Origin: Paracoccaceae bacterium
GTDB taxonomy: Bacteria; Pseudomonadota; Alphaproteobacteria; Rhodobacterales; Rhodobacteraceae
Reading direction: 5' to 3'
Assembly (NCBI GenBank): GCA_016938875.1
Contig: JAFGTV010000008.1
Span: 62,001-126,000, forward strand
DNA: 64,000 nucleotides
Shown in pieces: positions 16,461-27,096 of the stretch. The notes under the pieces were generated by a model. The model was not told where the DNA came from, did no database searches, and saw only the letters and a program-made list of their open reading frames with translations. Made by a program: the position numbers and the translations under genes. Every line of letters begins with the position of its first letter. Position 1 is the stretch's first letter.

Positions 16461-19400
16461 TGCGGCACCTTCGGCGCGGGGCCGCGAAAGATATTGCGAA
16501 ACATCCCCGGCGTCAGGATCGACAGCGGGTTGACCCGCACATCGGGGTTCTCGACCGCACCGGCCAGCCGATAGTTGAACCCGAACAGCCCCTCGCCCTT
16601 GCGCGTCAGAACCGAGCCGATGGAATTGACCAGGTAAAACGGCGAGATCACGCCTTGCATGTCCATCCTCTTGGCTTGCGTGTCATAAACCCCCGCCAGC
16701 GAGATCCCCAGCGACGGGCCGATTGCGCTGGCCTTCCTGATCTCGACCGCGCCGGGCGTCAAGCGCAAGCGCGCGTCGACATCGCTGAACAACAGCCCGT
16801 CACCGTCCAACTGCTCCAGGATGCCGACCACCGAAATCGCGCTGAGCAGTTTGGCCAGGGCGGGCACGCCCTTTACGCGGATATCGTCGATCCGGACCCG
16901 CCCGTCGTAATGCCCAGCCGCCGCCTCGGGGGTCAGCACGAGATCCAGAGCCCCGCCGCGCGCGCGCCGAAAGATCCCCGCGCCGCGCAGCACCCCGGCG
17001 GCATCCTCGGCCCGGATGCGGATCGCGGTGCCGTTGGGCGCAGGCGCCAGCGTGGCAACCAGCGGCGCACCGCCCTCGACCGTGGCGGTCAACTGGCCGT
17101 TCAGCCCGCCCTGCCCCGAAATCCGTCCACGCACGCCGTTCAGGGCGATGCCGTCGCTGACCTGCAGCCGGTCCAGCGCCACCTCGACGGTGCCCAGCCC
17201 CGCCGCGCCGTTGCCCAGCCCGCCCGGCCCGCCGCCGCCCCCGGTCAGGGCCGTGGCGCGCAGATCGACAGTGCCGCCGGGGATCGACACGGCGGGCATG
17301 CGTCCCGCCCCCCGCCCGGTCAGCACCACCGGCGCATCCAGCCATCCGCCCAACTGCACCTGCGAAAACCGCGCGCTTTCCAGCCCGCCATCGGGGCGCA
17401 GGCTGACGGTGCCGGTCGCCCTCAGACCCGGCGCAGCCAGGTCCAGCCGCTCGATCGTGGCGGGCGCGCCCAACGTGCCCTCGACCGCAAGGGTGCCGGT
17501 GGCGTTTTGCGCCTTGGACCAGCCCGCCAGGCGCAGCCCCAGCCGGTTCAGGTCCGATTGCAGGGTGAATCGCGGCGCCTCTCCCTTGGCCAGGTCCACG
17601 CCGAATGCCCCCTGCGCGGCCCCCGACAGGGTGCCCTCGGGCAGGCCGATGCCAAAGGCCGCGTTGGCGCGCTGCGACAGCTCGATCGTGCCCTCGACGC
17701 GGCTTTGCCCCTTGGGACCGCTGCCGGGAGTCATCCGCCAGCCCCCTTGCAACGGCACCCCGTCCAGGCTGGCCGCGCCGGAAATCGCGATCTCGGCGGG
17801 GCTGGCGCGCAGGGTCAAATCCTTGGCCGCAAGGGTCCGCCCCGGCACCAGAGCGCCCGAGCGGACATCGCGCAGATGCCCCTCGACCGCATAGGAGACA
17901 TCCTCGGGCGCCAGCCCCTTGCGCAACTCCAACCCAAGGCGCGCCACGATCTGGGCCCGACCGTCCGCCACATCGGGGGCCAGCCCCGCAGCAGAGGGGA
18001 TTGTTAGCGGTTTGAGATCAATCAAAGCCATAACAGATGGAATGTCGCCAACTGCGCGCAGCGTGAACTCTGCAAAGGCCGGTTTGGCCGTGACATCGGG
18101 CACATGCATCACCGTGCCCGCGACATCTACCTGGCCGCCATCGGGGGCGGGGATCGTGCCCTCCTCGACCACCAGGGTATAGGCGTCATTCTCGATCGTG
18201 GAATACCCGCGCCCGCCCTGCACCGCCGGCATGGTCTTTAGAAACTGCACGTCGGCCTCGCGGAACGCATGGCTGAGCGTGATCCGCGCCGGCCCCTCCG
18301 CCGCCCGGCGCAACGCGACGTGCACGTCATAAAGATCGCCCGCCAACACATTGTCGGAAAACCATTTTCGCGTGCCTGGGGCCAACCCGACGGGCCACAG
18401 CGCCAGCAGCCGTTTATCGGTGATCGCATCCAGCGTCACGTCCAGCGCCACGTCCCACCCCTGGGCCAGCGCGCGCACGCGGCCGGTGCCGCGATAGGCC
18501 TGATCGCCGTCCAGCAGCACCACCTGGCCGATGGTGGCGGTCAGCGGATCGAGCTGCACCTTGATGTCCAGCGCGCCGCCGTTGAACGCCGCGGGGCGCT
18601 CGAACACACCCTCGGGGTCCAGCGCGACCTCGCGGAACGCCAACTGGCCGATCAGCGCCTCGGGCCAGCCCCCGGCCATCCCCTCCAGAAAGGCCTGCCC
18701 CTCGGCCGAAAAGCGCAGCACGGCAGTGTCCAGCGCGATCTGGTCAAAGCGGATCCGCTCGGTGCCGGGATCATAGGTGAAATAGGATTTGCCCGCGTCA
18801 AAGCGGATCGGCGGCGCGCCCCCGGCGGGCTGCAACACGCCTGCGCCGATCTCCAGCGCGGCGCTGAGCGGACCCAACAGCCCCATGGCATCGACCTGGG
18901 TGCGGATCGCCCCGGAAATCGGCGCATCAATCAGCGCCAGCGCGGCCAGCGCCGGGGACTGGCTGGCCACATCCGCAGAGGTCACGTCAGAGAAGTTGGC
19001 CGAGAACCGCGCCTCGGGCGTGCCCTTGACCGAGATGAAGGAAAACGCCAGTTCTGCCGGCAGCTCGGCCTCGCCACGCAATGAAAAGAACGCCCGCAGG
19101 GCAACGTCCTGGGCGCTTTGCTCCAGCGTCAGCAGGCCGTTTTCCACGGTCCAGATGCGCCCCGCGCGGGCGTCCTCATAGGTCAGTTGCAACGCCTCGA
19201 CGCTGAGCCCCCGGACCGAGGCCAGCGCCGGCGTGGCAAAGGCGCGGTCGATCTCGTCCAGCACCTCGGCCAGGCTGCCCGCGGCAGTGACCGGGGCGCC
19301 GCTGTCGCCCAGGGCCAGGTCGAACTGCCCACCCGGGGCCCGGCGCAGGGTCAGCTGCGCGCCGCTCAGCGCGACCTGCCGCACCGCGATCTGTCCGCCC

Positions 19401-19750
19401 AGCAGCGCCCGGCCCTCTAGCGTCGCGTTCAGTTCGGGCAGGCGCGCCACGTCGCGCCCGGCCCCGTCCAGGATCACGATATCGCTGAGATGGACCTGGG
19501 GCACGCCATTGCGGGCAAACATCACGTCCAGCCCGCCCAGCCGCACCCCCACCGGCGCCAGTTGCGCGTTCAGCCGCGATTCGACCTGGGCGGTGACCCA
19601 ACCCGGCATCGCCACCATGCGGCCGGTCAACACCAGCCCCGCCAGCCCCGCCAGCCCCACCACCATCGCCAGGCTCAGCAAGACCCACAGCCCGAACCGG
19701 CGGTGCGCCGGCAGGAAGGGTGACTCTGGCTCGGTCGGTTGGTGGTTCAT
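16457..19750 (-). CDS. Large AsmA/YhdP-like envelope protein
   Basis: This 1097-aa protein has one N-terminal membrane anchor (about residues 20-45) followed by a very long beta-rich periplasmic region, as in DUF3971/AsmA-like C-terminal (YhdP, TamB-like) proteins. Those form hydrophobic grooves bridging inner and outer membranes for phospholipid transport. The C-terminal part with [31 protein letters not shown] and [10 protein letters not shown] resembles the family's terminal domain. I placed the start at 19750 ([11 protein letters not shown]), just before the anchor. An open frame continues to 20317 opposite bcp but has no supporting features. Confidence 0.85.
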   Translation of the reverse strand: MNHQPTEPESPFLPAHRRFGLWVLLSLAMVVGLAGLAGLVLTGRMVAMPGWVTAQVESRLNAQLAPVGVRLGGLDVMFARNGVPQVHLSDIVILDGAGRDVARLPELNATLEGRALLGGQIAVRQVALSGAQLTLRRAPGGQFDLALGDSGAPVTAAGSLAEVLDEIDRAFATPALASVRGLSVEALQLTYEDARAGRIWTVENGLLTLEQSAQDVALRAFFSLRGEAELPAELAFSFISVKGTPEARFSANFSDVTSADVASQSPALAALALIDAPISGAIRTQVDAMGLLGPLSAALEIGAGVLQPAGGAPPIRFDAGKSYFTYDPGTERIRFDQIALDTAVLRFSAEGQAFLEGMAGGWPEALIGQLAFREVALDPEGVFERPAAFNGGALDIKVQLDPLTATIGQVVLLDGDQAYRGTGRVRALAQGWDVALDVTLDAITDKRLLALWPVGLAPGTRKWFSDNVLAGDLYDVHVALRRAAEGPARITLSHAFREADVQFLKTMPAVQGGRGYSTIENDAYTLVVEEGTIPAPDGGQVDVAGTVMHVPDVTAKPAFAEFTLRAVGDIPSVMALIDLKPLTIPSAAGLAPDVADGRAQIVARLGLELRKGLAPEDVSYAVEGHLRDVRSGALVPGRTLAAKDLTLRASPAEIAISGAASLDGVPLQGGWRMTPGSGPKGQSRVEGTIELSQRANAAFGIGLPEGTLSGAAQGAFGVDLAKGEAPRFTLQSDLNRLGLRLAGWSKAQNATGTLAVEGTLGAPATIERLDLAAPGLRATGTVSLRPDGGLESARFSQVQLGGWLDAPVVLTGRGAGRMPAVSIPGGTVDLRATALTGGGGGPGGLGNGAAGLGTVEVALDRLQVSDGIALNGVRGRISGQGGLNGQLTATVEGGAPLVATLAPAPNGTAIRIRAEDAAGVLRGAGIFRRARGGALDLVLTPEAAAGHYDGRVRIDDIRVKGVPALAKLLSAISVVGILEQLDGDGLLFSDVDARLRLTPGAVEIRKASAIGPSLGISLAGVYDTQAKRMDMQGVISPFYLVNSIGSVLTRKGEGLFGFNYRLAGAVENPDVRVNPLSILTPGMFRNIFRGPAPKVPQ

Positions 19751-19885
19751 TTCGACGGCTGCTGCGCCGGGGGTTGCCCGGATCCCTGATATGTTGTGCT
19801 TGCCTGGCCGCGCCCGGCCTCTACCCTCGTGCGGTGTCGCGCTACACCTTATGCGCATCCATTCCAACCCGAGGATCACGACACC

Positions 19886-20353
19886 ATGACCATGCCCCAG
19901 ATTGGCCAGACAGCGCCCGACTTTACCCTGCCCCAGGATGCGGGCGCGGATATCACCCTTTCGGCGCTGCGCCCCGCGCCCGTGGTTTTGTACTTCTACC
20001 CCAAGGATGACACGCCCGGCTGCACGAAGGAAGCCATCGCCTTCAGCGGTTTGCTGGCCGAATTCCGCGCTGCGGGCGGCCATGTCTTCGGCATCTCGCG
20101 CGACAGCGTGGCCAAGCATGGCAAATTCCGGTGCAAACACGATCTGTCGGTGCCGCTGTTGTCGGATGTCGACGGCGCGGTCTGCGAAAGCTATGGCACC
20201 TGGGTCGAGAAACAGATGTACGGCAAAACCTACATGGGCATCGCGCGTGCGACCTTTCTGATCGACGGCGCGGGACGGATCGCCCGCATCTGGCCCAACG
20301 TCAAGGTTCCCGGCCATGCCGAAGAAGTGCTGGAGGCGTTGCGCGCGCTGTGA
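19886..20353 (+). CDS. bcp: Peroxiredoxin, Bcp/PrxQ type thiol peroxidase
   Basis: This 155-aa cytoplasmic peroxidase reduces hydroperoxides. The peroxidatic cysteine lies in YPKDDTPGCTKEA, where the classic PrxQ resolving cysteine five residues later is replaced (CTKEAI, no second C). Another cysteine occurs in FRCKHDLSVPLLSD. The ATG at 19886 has GAGGA about 10 nt upstream; a second in-frame ATG follows two codons later. It is divergent from the YhdP-like gene across 135 bp, which must hold both promoters. Confidence 0.94.
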   Translation: MTMPQIGQTAPDFTLPQDAGADITLSALRPAPVVLYFYPKDDTPGCTKEAIAFSGLLAEFRAAGGHVFGISRDSVAKHGKFRCKHDLSVPLLSDVDGAVCESYGTWVEKQMYGKTYMGIARATFLIDGAGRIARIWPNVKVPGHAEEVLEALRAL

Positions 20354-20382
20354 TCGCGCCCCGGCCTGCCCGCTGAAATTCC

Positions 20383-20423
20383 CGAAAATCGGTGCCCGCG
20401 CGCAACCGTCGCGCGAAAATCGG
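20383..20423 (+). repeat. Two direct copies of CGAAAATCGG, 31 bp apart
   Basis: Identical 10-mers at 20383-20392 and 20414-20423 lie in the gap between bcp and the M23 peptidase gene. The offset is close to three helical turns, which would suit two protein-binding sites on one DNA face. Candidate regulatory repeats; nothing else identifies a binding protein. Confidence 0.4.
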
Positions 20424-20580
20424 CGGGTTCTCGCCGGTTTAGACGCGACAAGCCGGTGAAATTATGGAACAAGTGTTAAAAAACTTGCGATCGGGCAGAC
20501 TGCTGGCTAGGGACGAGGGCGATGGCGCCCCGGCACGGCGCGTCTGACCAGAATGCACTTGGGCAGATGAGGCGAAACCA

Positions 20581-21930
20581 TTGACGGCGCGAATTTTTCA
20601 CCGCATCGACGTGGCGCTAGAGCGCTATTTACCGGAACAACGCTTGTTCCTGCGAACCGACCGCAATACCCGGTTCATCCGACTTTCCCCCTCGACCCAG
20701 TTGATCGCCTTCGGTGGCAGTGCGGCCCTGGTGGCCTGGGCGATGATCGCCACGGCGATCTTGCTGATGGACGGGGTCGGCGCGGGCAACCTGCGTGACC
20801 AGGCCCGGCGCGAACAGGCCCTTTACGAAACCCGCCTGAATGCGATGGCCCAGCAGCGCGACAGCCAGGCCGTCGAGGTCAGCGCGGCCCAGGAACGCTT
20901 TAACCTGGCGCTGGACGAGGTGTCCAAGATGCAGTCCGCCCTGCTGGCCTCGGAAGAGCGGCGGCGCGAGTTGGAAACCGGCATCGGCGTCATCCAGAAA
21001 ACCCTGCGCAAGACCCTGGCCGAACGCGACAGCGCCCGCGAGCGCAGCGTGCAACTGGCCGCCCGCCTGGACGGCACGGACGGCCCCGAAAAGGTCGCCC
21101 GCGGCCCGCGCCCGGCCGATGTCCAGGCCGCCCTGGCCTTTGTCACCGCAGCCCTCGACCAGACCGCGACCGAACGCGACACCGTCGCCGCCGATGCCGC
21201 CGCCGCCTATGACCTGGCCGAAGCGCTGGCCTATGAAAGCGAGCTGACCGCCGAGCGCAACGACCAGATCTTCACCTCGCTCGAAGAGGCGCTGACCGTC
21301 TCGGTGGCGCCGCTGGACAAGATGTTCCGCGCCGCGGGCCTGTCGACGGATACGCTGATCGACCGGGTGCGCCAGGGCTATTCGGGTACCGGCGGGCCGC
21401 TGACCCCGATCGCGCTGTCGTCGATGGGCAACGATACCCCGCCCAGTGCGGACGAGCTGCGCGCGCAGGGCCTCATGGCCCGGATGGACGAACTGAACAT
21501 TTACCGCATCGCGGCCGAGAAACTGCCCTTTGCACAGCCGCTGCACTCGGCTTTTCGGTTTACCAGCCCGTTCGGAATGCGCCGCCACCCCACCACGGGC
21601 ACCATGCGCATGCATGAGGGCATGGACATGGCCGCGGGCTATGGCACCCCGATTTATGCCACTGCAGATGGCGTGGTGGTCAAGGCCGGTTGGGTGTCGG
21701 GCTATGGCCGGATGGTCAAGATCAAACATGATTTCGGCCTGGAGACCCGCTATGGCCATATGGCGAAGATCCGCGTAACAGAGGGCCAAAGGGTCTCGCG
21801 CGGGGACCGGATCGGTGATATGGGGAACTCCGGACGATCGACCGGCACCCATTTGCATTACGAGGTGCGCGTCGATGGCAAACCCGTCAACCCGATGACT
21901 TATATCAAGGCAGCCAGAGATGTTTTCTAA
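20581..21930 (+). CDS. M23 family membrane-anchored metallopeptidase
   Basis: This 449-aa protein has one transmembrane segment (about 41-63), a long periplasmic coiled coil (about 70-240, Arg/Glu/Ala-rich), and a C-terminal LytM/M23 domain. The zinc and catalytic residues are present: H345 and D349 in MHEGMD, and H424/H426 in THLHYE. It should cut or bind peptidoglycan cross-bridges. Start codon is TTG at 20581 with GAGGCG upstream. The stop overlaps the bactofilin start by 11 bp, matching the frequent M23 peptidase-bactofilin pairing in which the polymer positions the hydrolase for cell-shape control. Confidence 0.92.
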   Translation: MTARIFHRIDVALERYLPEQRLFLRTDRNTRFIRLSPSTQLIAFGGSAALVAWAMIATAILLMDGVGAGNLRDQARREQALYETRLNAMAQQRDSQAVEVSAAQERFNLALDEVSKMQSALLASEERRRELETGIGVIQKTLRKTLAERDSARERSVQLAARLDGTDGPEKVARGPRPADVQAALAFVTAALDQTATERDTVAADAAAAYDLAEALAYESELTAERNDQIFTSLEEALTVSVAPLDKMFRAAGLSTDTLIDRVRQGYSGTGGPLTPIALSSMGNDTPPSADELRAQGLMARMDELNIYRIAAEKLPFAQPLHSAFRFTSPFGMRRHPTTGTMRMHEGMDMAAGYGTPIYATADGVVVKAGWVSGYGRMVKIKHDFGLETRYGHMAKIRVTEGQRVSRGDRIGDMGNSGRSTGTHLHYEVRVDGKPVNPMTYIKAARDVF

Positions 21931-22474
21931 AAGCAGGATCAATGAGCCCGGGCCCAAGGCCGGCGATCAGGACAAACCGAAACTGCCCGAGGCCGCAACC
22001 GCCCCCCGCCCCGGTGGCGACAGCCCGATCCCCGGTGTGCCCAAGGCCAAGCCGCCGGCCTCCATGCTGTCCTCGGACCTGCTTGTGACCGGCAACCTCA
22101 AGACCACCGGCGACATCCAGATCGAGGGAACGATCGACGGCGACATCCAGGCGCATCTGCTGACCGTTGGCGAAAACGCCACCGTGCGCGGCGAGGTGAT
22201 GGCCGATGACGTGGTGATCAACGGTCGTGTGATCGGTCGCGTGCGCGGGCTCAAGGTCCGCCTGACCTCGACCGCCCGGGTCGAGGGCGATATCATCCAC
22301 AAGACCATCGCGATCGAAAGCGGCGCCCATTTCGAGGGCTCGGTGCAGCGCCAGGACGACCCGCTCAACAGCGGCAAGCGCGTCCAGGTGCCCCCGGCGG
22401 CCGCGCCCAAGCCCGCCGCCCCCCAGGCCAGCGCCCCCGCGCCCAAGCCCGCCGGCGGCCCCGAAAAGGGCTGA
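21920..22474 (+). CDS. Bactofilin (polymer-forming cytoskeletal protein)
   Basis: This 184-aa cytoplasmic protein has the bactofilin beta-helix in the middle (about 40-150), with repeated short hydrophobic strands such as IQIEGTIDGDI, ENATVRGEV, DVVINGRVIG and RVEGDIIHKTI. Disordered Pro/Ala-rich tails flank it. Bactofilins polymerise without nucleotide and recruit cell-wall enzymes. The start overlaps the M23 peptidase gene by 11 bp; a strong terminator follows. Confidence 0.94.
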   Translation: MFSKSRINEPGPKAGDQDKPKLPEAATAPRPGGDSPIPGVPKAKPPASMLSSDLLVTGNLKTTGDIQIEGTIDGDIQAHLLTVGENATVRGEVMADDVVINGRVIGRVRGLKVRLTSTARVEGDIIHKTIAIESGAHFEGSVQRQDDPLNSGKRVQVPPAAAPKPAAPQASAPAPKPAGGPEKG

Positions 22475-22495
22475 TCGCAACGCCCCAGACGACCC

Positions 22496-22527
22496 AAAGG
22501 CCCCGCGCATCCCGCCGGGGCCTTTTT
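22496..22527 (+). terminator. Intrinsic terminator after bactofilin
   Basis: The stem AAAGGCCCC (22496-22504) pairs with GGGGCCTTT (22517-22525) around a 12-nt loop, followed by a short T-run. It lies 22 nt past the bactofilin stop. Confidence 0.9.
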
Positions 22528-22819
22528 CGCGGGGTTGGCTCATGGCAATGAAATAGGCCCGCAGACGGCAAAAGGATGCGGCGGCAAACCAATTGCGGTT
22601 TCGCGCACAGGCGGGCCGGGACACTGATGCACAACGCAGCCGTCGGCCAGACCTTCGTTGAATGACAAATCGGCCTTTTCCGGTGCAGCCCCGGCGGATG
22701 GGGGTCCTGGCGGTGGCGCCGCCGCAATCCCGTGGGCCGATGGCGGCCGGGTTCGGCAGGTCCATCATCTGGACCTGCCGCTCGCGGGCGCGCGGGGGAC
22801 AGCCCGCCCGCTCATGGGC
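22528..22819. other. Non-coding stretch with no recognised feature
   Basis: With the terminator, the whole gap from 22475 to 22819 is 345 bp between two genes whose ends converge. After the terminator I see no conserved frame, tRNA or repeat. Any terminator for the small gene at 22820-22951 is not obvious. Confidence 0.6.
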
Positions 22820-22951
22820 TTACTTTTTCTTCTTCTCGCCAAGCGAGACCGGTTTCCCGGCGCCGAAATTGGCCGTTGCCAAGACCTTCGGCCTTTCTTG
22901 CTTGGGCTTTTTCACTTCCTTGTTTCCGCGCTTGTTATTGCCTTTTCCCAT
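22820..22951 (-). CDS. Small basic protein, 43 aa
   Basis: A 43-residue lysine-rich protein starting MGKGNNKRGNKEVKK and ending in four lysines, with an internal ANFGAG turn. It has no signal peptide or membrane segment. AGG lies about 6 nt before the ATG. The composition suggests nucleic-acid or ribosome association, and short proteins of this look recur as conserved hypotheticals in Rhodobacterales. It lies 293 bp downstream of prfB on the same strand, and that gap holds nothing I recognise. Function is unknown. Confidence 0.75.
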   Translation of the reverse strand: MGKGNNKRGNKEVKKPKQERPKVLATANFGAGKPVSLGEKKKK

Positions 22952-23244
22952 CACGACCTCGCAGGTTGAATAACCGGTCCGGCGACATGCCGGACGGACC
23001 GATCTCAGGAAAATCAGCGTTGCCTGATACGCGTCAGGGCGATGACCTCGATGAGTCGTGCGCCTGGTCCGCTCAGGACCCCGGACGCCCCTATGAGGTA
23101 GGGTTCCGTTGGCCGTTACGCAAGGCGCGGTGATGTTGGGCGCGCGGACCCGCATGCGGTCGCCGCGCGCGCAGCGCAGCCGCACCCACGCGCGCCACAC
23201 CGGCCCGGTCCGGGTGGCGCGGATCGGCGCCCCGGCGCGCGCGG

Positions 23245-24372
23245 TCAGTCCTCGGCCTGGGCCTCGGCGCGGGTCTTGCCGGACACTTTCAGCGCCAGGG
23301 TCGCGGCCATGAACTGGTCCAGGTCGCCGTCCAGGACCCCCTGGGTGTCCGAGGTTTCGACCCCGGTGCGCAGATCCTTGACCATCTGATAGGGCTGCAA
23401 CACGTAGGACCGGATCTGGTTGCCCCAGCCCGCGTCGCCCTTTGCCTCGTGGGCGGCGGTGATCGCCTCGTTGCGCTTGTCCAGTTCCATCTGGTAGAGC
23501 CGCGATTTCAGCGCCTTCATGGCGATATCGCGGTTCTGGTGCTGGGATTTCTCGGAACTGGTCACCACGATATTGGTGGGAATGTGGGTGATCCGCACCG
23601 CCGAGTCGGTGGTGTTGACGTGCTGCCCGCCTGCACCGGAACTGCGATAGGTATCGATGCGGATATCGGCGGGGGTCACCTCGATCTCGATGTTGTCATC
23701 GACCACCGGATAGACCCAGACCGATGAAAAAGAGGTATGCCGCCGCGCCGCGCTGTCATAGGGCGAGATACGCACCAGGCGGTGCACGCCCGATTCCGAT
23801 TTCAGCCAGCCATAGGCGTTGTGGCCGGAAATCTTGTAGGTGGCCGATTTGATCCCGGCCTCTTCGCCGCCGCTTTCCGATTGCAGCTCGACCTTGTAGC
23901 CGTGCTTTTCGGCCCAGCGCACATACATCCGCGCCAGCATGCTGGCCCAGTCGCAGCTCTCGGTGCCGCCCGCGCCGGCGTTGATTTCAAGAAAGCTGTC
24001 ATTGGCGTCCGCCTCGCCGTCCAGCAGCGCCTCCAGCTCTTTCTGGGCGGCCTTTTCACGCAGCGCCTTCAGCGCCGCCTCGCTCTCTTGGACGACCTCG
24101 GCGTCGCCCTCGGCCTCGCCCATGGCGATCAGCTCGATATTGTCCTCAAGCTCTTGCGAGATACCCTTGTAGGTGGCGATCGCATCGACCAGCGTCTGGC
24201 GTTCGCGCATCAGCTTTTGCGCGCGCTCGGGATCGTTCCACAGCTCGGGATCCTCGGTGCGCGCGTTGAACTCTTCCAGCCGGTGCTCGGCGGTGTCCCA
24301 GTCCAACCGCTGCGCCAACAGGTTCAGCGACTTGCGGATGTCCTCGACGGCATTTTGCGCCTCTGCACGCAT
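23245..24372 (-). CDS. prfB: Peptide chain release factor 2
   Basis: This 375-aa protein ends translation at UGA and UAA codons. The catalytic GGQ loop is in [10 protein letters not shown]. The codon-recognition tripeptide position reads SPY in [15 protein letters not shown], where E. coli has SPF. The frame is continuous from [11 protein letters not shown] at 24372, so the programmed +1 frameshift that autoregulates many prfB genes is absent. It follows the PBP1A gene by 72 bp. Confidence 0.96.
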   Translation of the reverse strand: MRAEAQNAVEDIRKSLNLLAQRLDWDTAEHRLEEFNARTEDPELWNDPERAQKLMRERQTLVDAIATYKGISQELEDNIELIAMGEAEGDAEVVQESEAALKALREKAAQKELEALLDGEADANDSFLEINAGAGGTESCDWASMLARMYVRWAEKHGYKVELQSESGGEEAGIKSATYKISGHNAYGWLKSESGVHRLVRISPYDSAARRHTSFSSVWVYPVVDDNIEIEVTPADIRIDTYRSSGAGGQHVNTTDSAVRITHIPTNIVVTSSEKSQHQNRDIAMKALKSRLYQMELDKRNEAITAAHEAKGDAGWGNQIRSYVLQPYQMVKDLRTGVETSDTQGVLDGDLDQFMAATLALKVSGKTRAEAQAED

Positions 24373-24444
24373 CGGTAAACGCCCTTGTTGCTTGGTTGCT
24401 TGCTCAGGTGGGGGTGATAGCCGCTGCGGCACGGACGGGCAAGC

Positions 24445-26976
24445 TTAGTAAAGCCCGCCCGACGACAGGGTGCCGAAATTGGCCTTGGGGCCCACCGTTG
24501 CCTTGCGCCCGGTCGAGGTGGTGATCTCCTCGGGCATCTCGATTTCCGGCGCATCCTCGCCCCGCTCGAACAACGGCAGGTCGGCGCCCATGCCGAACCC
24601 CCCGTCGATCAGCGCGCCCAGGCCGAAAATCGGCTCTTCGCCATCGCGGAAATACTCGGCCACCACATCCGGTCCACTGGCATCATCCGCCATCCGGTCG
24701 CCGGTGTAGCGGTCGATCTTGATGAAATGGCCCCCCGGCGGCACCTTGAACGGGCCGCCGCCGTATTTCTCCGTCGCCGCCTGCATGAAGACGTTGAACA
24801 CCGGCGCGCACATGCTGCCGCCATAGGCCCCCCGCCCCAGACTGCGCGGGCGATCGAACCCCATGTAGCAGCCCGCCACGATGTTCGAGGTAAAGCCCAC
24901 GAACCACACGTCGCGCGCGTCGTTGGTCGTGCCGGTCTTGCCCGCGGTGGGCACGCCCAGATTGACCCTGCCCGCCGCGGTGCCGCGTTCCACCACGCCG
25001 CGCATCATCGAGGTCAGCTGATAGGCGGTGATCGCGTTCATCACCCGTTCGCGGTCGGACACGATGGTGGGCGCCTGGCCCTGCGGCAGCACCTCTTGGT
25101 CGCAATCGGTGCAGCGGCGGGTGTCGTGCCGATAGATCGTCTTGCCATAGCGGTCCTGCACCCGGTCAACCAGGGTGGGCGCCACGCGCTCGCCGCCATT
25201 GGCGAACATCGCATAGGCCGCCACCATCCGGTAAAGCGTGGTTTCCTGCGCCCCCAGCGCGTTGGCCAGGAACGGCTCCAGCCGGTCATAGACGCCAAAG
25301 CGTTCGGCATAGCTGGCCACGGTGCGCATCCCGACCTCCTGGGCCAGGCGCACGGTCATCAGGTTGCGCGACTGCTCGATCCCGGTGCGCAGGGGGGTCG
25401 GCCCATAGAACTTGTTGGACGAGTTGCGCGGCCGCCAGATGCCGTCGCCCGTGTCGACCTCGATCGGGGCGTCGATGACGATGTTGGCGGGGGTAAAGCC
25501 GCTGTCCAGCGCCGCGGCATAGACAAAGGGTTTGAACGACGAGCCGGGCTGACGGGTGGCCTGGGTGGCGCGGTTGAACACCGAGTCCTGGTAGGAAAAC
25601 CCGCCCTGCATCGCCAGCACCCGGCCGGTGTTGACATCCATCGCCACGAACCCGCCCTGGATCTCGGGCGTCTGGCGCAGGGTCCAGCGGATAAAGCTGC
25701 CGTCGCTGTCGGCGGTCATGCGACGCACATGGACCACGTCGCCGGGTTTGAAATTCGCGGCGAAATCGCCCTTGATCCAGTCGATATCCTTGCGCGGCAC
25801 GACAAAGGGTTCGGCCTCTGTCTCGGTCACGCCCTCGATGCCGATGCGCATCTGCTGATCGCCCACCGCCAGCACCACCGCCGGGAACCACCCGGCGATA
25901 TCGCGCGGCACGTCGGCCTGGGCCAATGCGACGCGCCAGGCGGCCTCGTCGCCCAGGGTGGCGGGGTCAATCGTTACGCCGGTGCCGCGCCACACGCCCT
26001 GGGCGCGGTCATAGAGTTCCAGCCCGTCGCGCAGGGCCTGTGCGGCCTTGACTTGCAAATCGGGGTCGAGCGTGGCGCGGATCGTCAAGCCGCCGCCGAA
26101 AAACTCGCCCTCGCCGAAATCGTTGCTCAGCTGGCGGCGGATCTCGTCGGTGAAATAGTCGCGCGGCGGCAGGCTGTCGGAAAACGGCGGGTAATCGCCG
26201 TTCTGCACGGTCAACAGCGGTGCTGCGCGGGCGGTCTCATAGCTGGGTTGGTCGAGATAGCCGTTCTCATACATCTCGCGCAGCACGAAATTGCGCCGCT
26301 CCAGCGCGCGTTCCCTGGCGCGCACCGGGTGATAGGTCGAGGGGGCCTTGGGCAGGGCGGCCAGATAGGCGGCCTCTTGCGGGGCAAGCTCGCCCAGGGT
26401 CTTGTTGAAATAGGTCTGCGCGGCGGCGGCGACCCCATAGGAATTCTGGCCCAGGAAAATCTCGTTGAGGTACAGCTCCAGGATCTTGTCCTTGCTCAGC
26501 GTCTCCTCGATCCGGGTGGCCAGGATCAGTTCCTTGATCTTGCGCTCGCCGGTGCGTTCGCCGCCCAACAGAAAGTTCTTCATCACCTGCTGGGTGATGG
26601 TCGAGGCGCCGCGCACGTTGTGCCCGCGCGAGCGCACCGCCTCGATCGCGGCGGCGACGATGCCGCGCGCGTCATACCCCTTGTGGGTATAGAAATTCTT
26701 GTCCTCGGCCGAGATAAAGGCCTGTTTCACCAGGTCCGGGATTTCCTCAGCCGGGGCGAACAGGCGACGCTCTTCGGCGAATTCGTCGATCATCCGCCCC
26801 TCGCCGGAATAGATCCGGCTGATCGTCTTGGGCTGATAGGTCGCCAGGTCGTCATGCTTGGGCAGATCGCGCGCATACATCCAGAAGATCGCACCGATCA
26901 TCAGCGCGGCGGCAACGATGCCAACGGTGACAAAGCTGAACAACGCCCCCAGAAACGAAAGAATGAACCGGATCAA
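24445..26976 (-). CDS. mrcA: Penicillin-binding protein 1A (bifunctional glycosyltransferase/transpeptidase)
   Basis: This 843-aa inner-membrane peptidoglycan synthase has an N-terminal anchor (about 1-33). A GT51 domain follows, with the catalytic glutamate in ISAEDKNFYTHKG and the GASTITQQVMKN block. An OB-like insert and a transpeptidase domain with SSFK (nucleophile serine), SRN and KTGTT motifs complete it. The start is TTG at 26976; MIRFILSF is the expected N-terminus and no ATG fits better. It lies 120 bp after the amidase gene, so peptidoglycan synthesis and hydrolysis genes are grouped here. Confidence 0.96.
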   Translation of the reverse strand: MIRFILSFLGALFSFVTVGIVAAALMIGAIFWMYARDLPKHDDLATYQPKTISRIYSGEGRMIDEFAEERRLFAPAEEIPDLVKQAFISAEDKNFYTHKGYDARGIVAAAIEAVRSRGHNVRGASTITQQVMKNFLLGGERTGERKIKELILATRIEETLSKDKILELYLNEIFLGQNSYGVAAAAQTYFNKTLGELAPQEAAYLAALPKAPSTYHPVRARERALERRNFVLREMYENGYLDQPSYETARAAPLLTVQNGDYPPFSDSLPPRDYFTDEIRRQLSNDFGEGEFFGGGLTIRATLDPDLQVKAAQALRDGLELYDRAQGVWRGTGVTIDPATLGDEAAWRVALAQADVPRDIAGWFPAVVLAVGDQQMRIGIEGVTETEAEPFVVPRKDIDWIKGDFAANFKPGDVVHVRRMTADSDGSFIRWTLRQTPEIQGGFVAMDVNTGRVLAMQGGFSYQDSVFNRATQATRQPGSSFKPFVYAAALDSGFTPANIVIDAPIEVDTGDGIWRPRNSSNKFYGPTPLRTGIEQSRNLMTVRLAQEVGMRTVASYAERFGVYDRLEPFLANALGAQETTLYRMVAAYAMFANGGERVAPTLVDRVQDRYGKTIYRHDTRRCTDCDQEVLPQGQAPTIVSDRERVMNAITAYQLTSMMRGVVERGTAAGRVNLGVPTAGKTGTTNDARDVWFVGFTSNIVAGCYMGFDRPRSLGRGAYGGSMCAPVFNVFMQAATEKYGGGPFKVPPGGHFIKIDRYTGDRMADDASGPDVVAEYFRDGEEPIFGLGALIDGGFGMGADLPLFERGEDAPEIEMPEEITTSTGRKATVGPKANFGTLSSGGLY

Positions 26977-27096
26977 ACCGCGCGTGCCCCCGTGTGATTA
27001 TCGGCCCTGTATACGCGGCCCGACGGGTGGGGTCAAAACCAACCGGGGCCAGGATACGCTGTTTCGCGCCGGGGTGCGGTCACGATCGCGCGCGGC

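Noticed and set aside
24727-26997. 756-codon plus-strand open frame
   Set aside because: Antisense to PBP1A, whose glycosyltransferase and transpeptidase motifs are complete.
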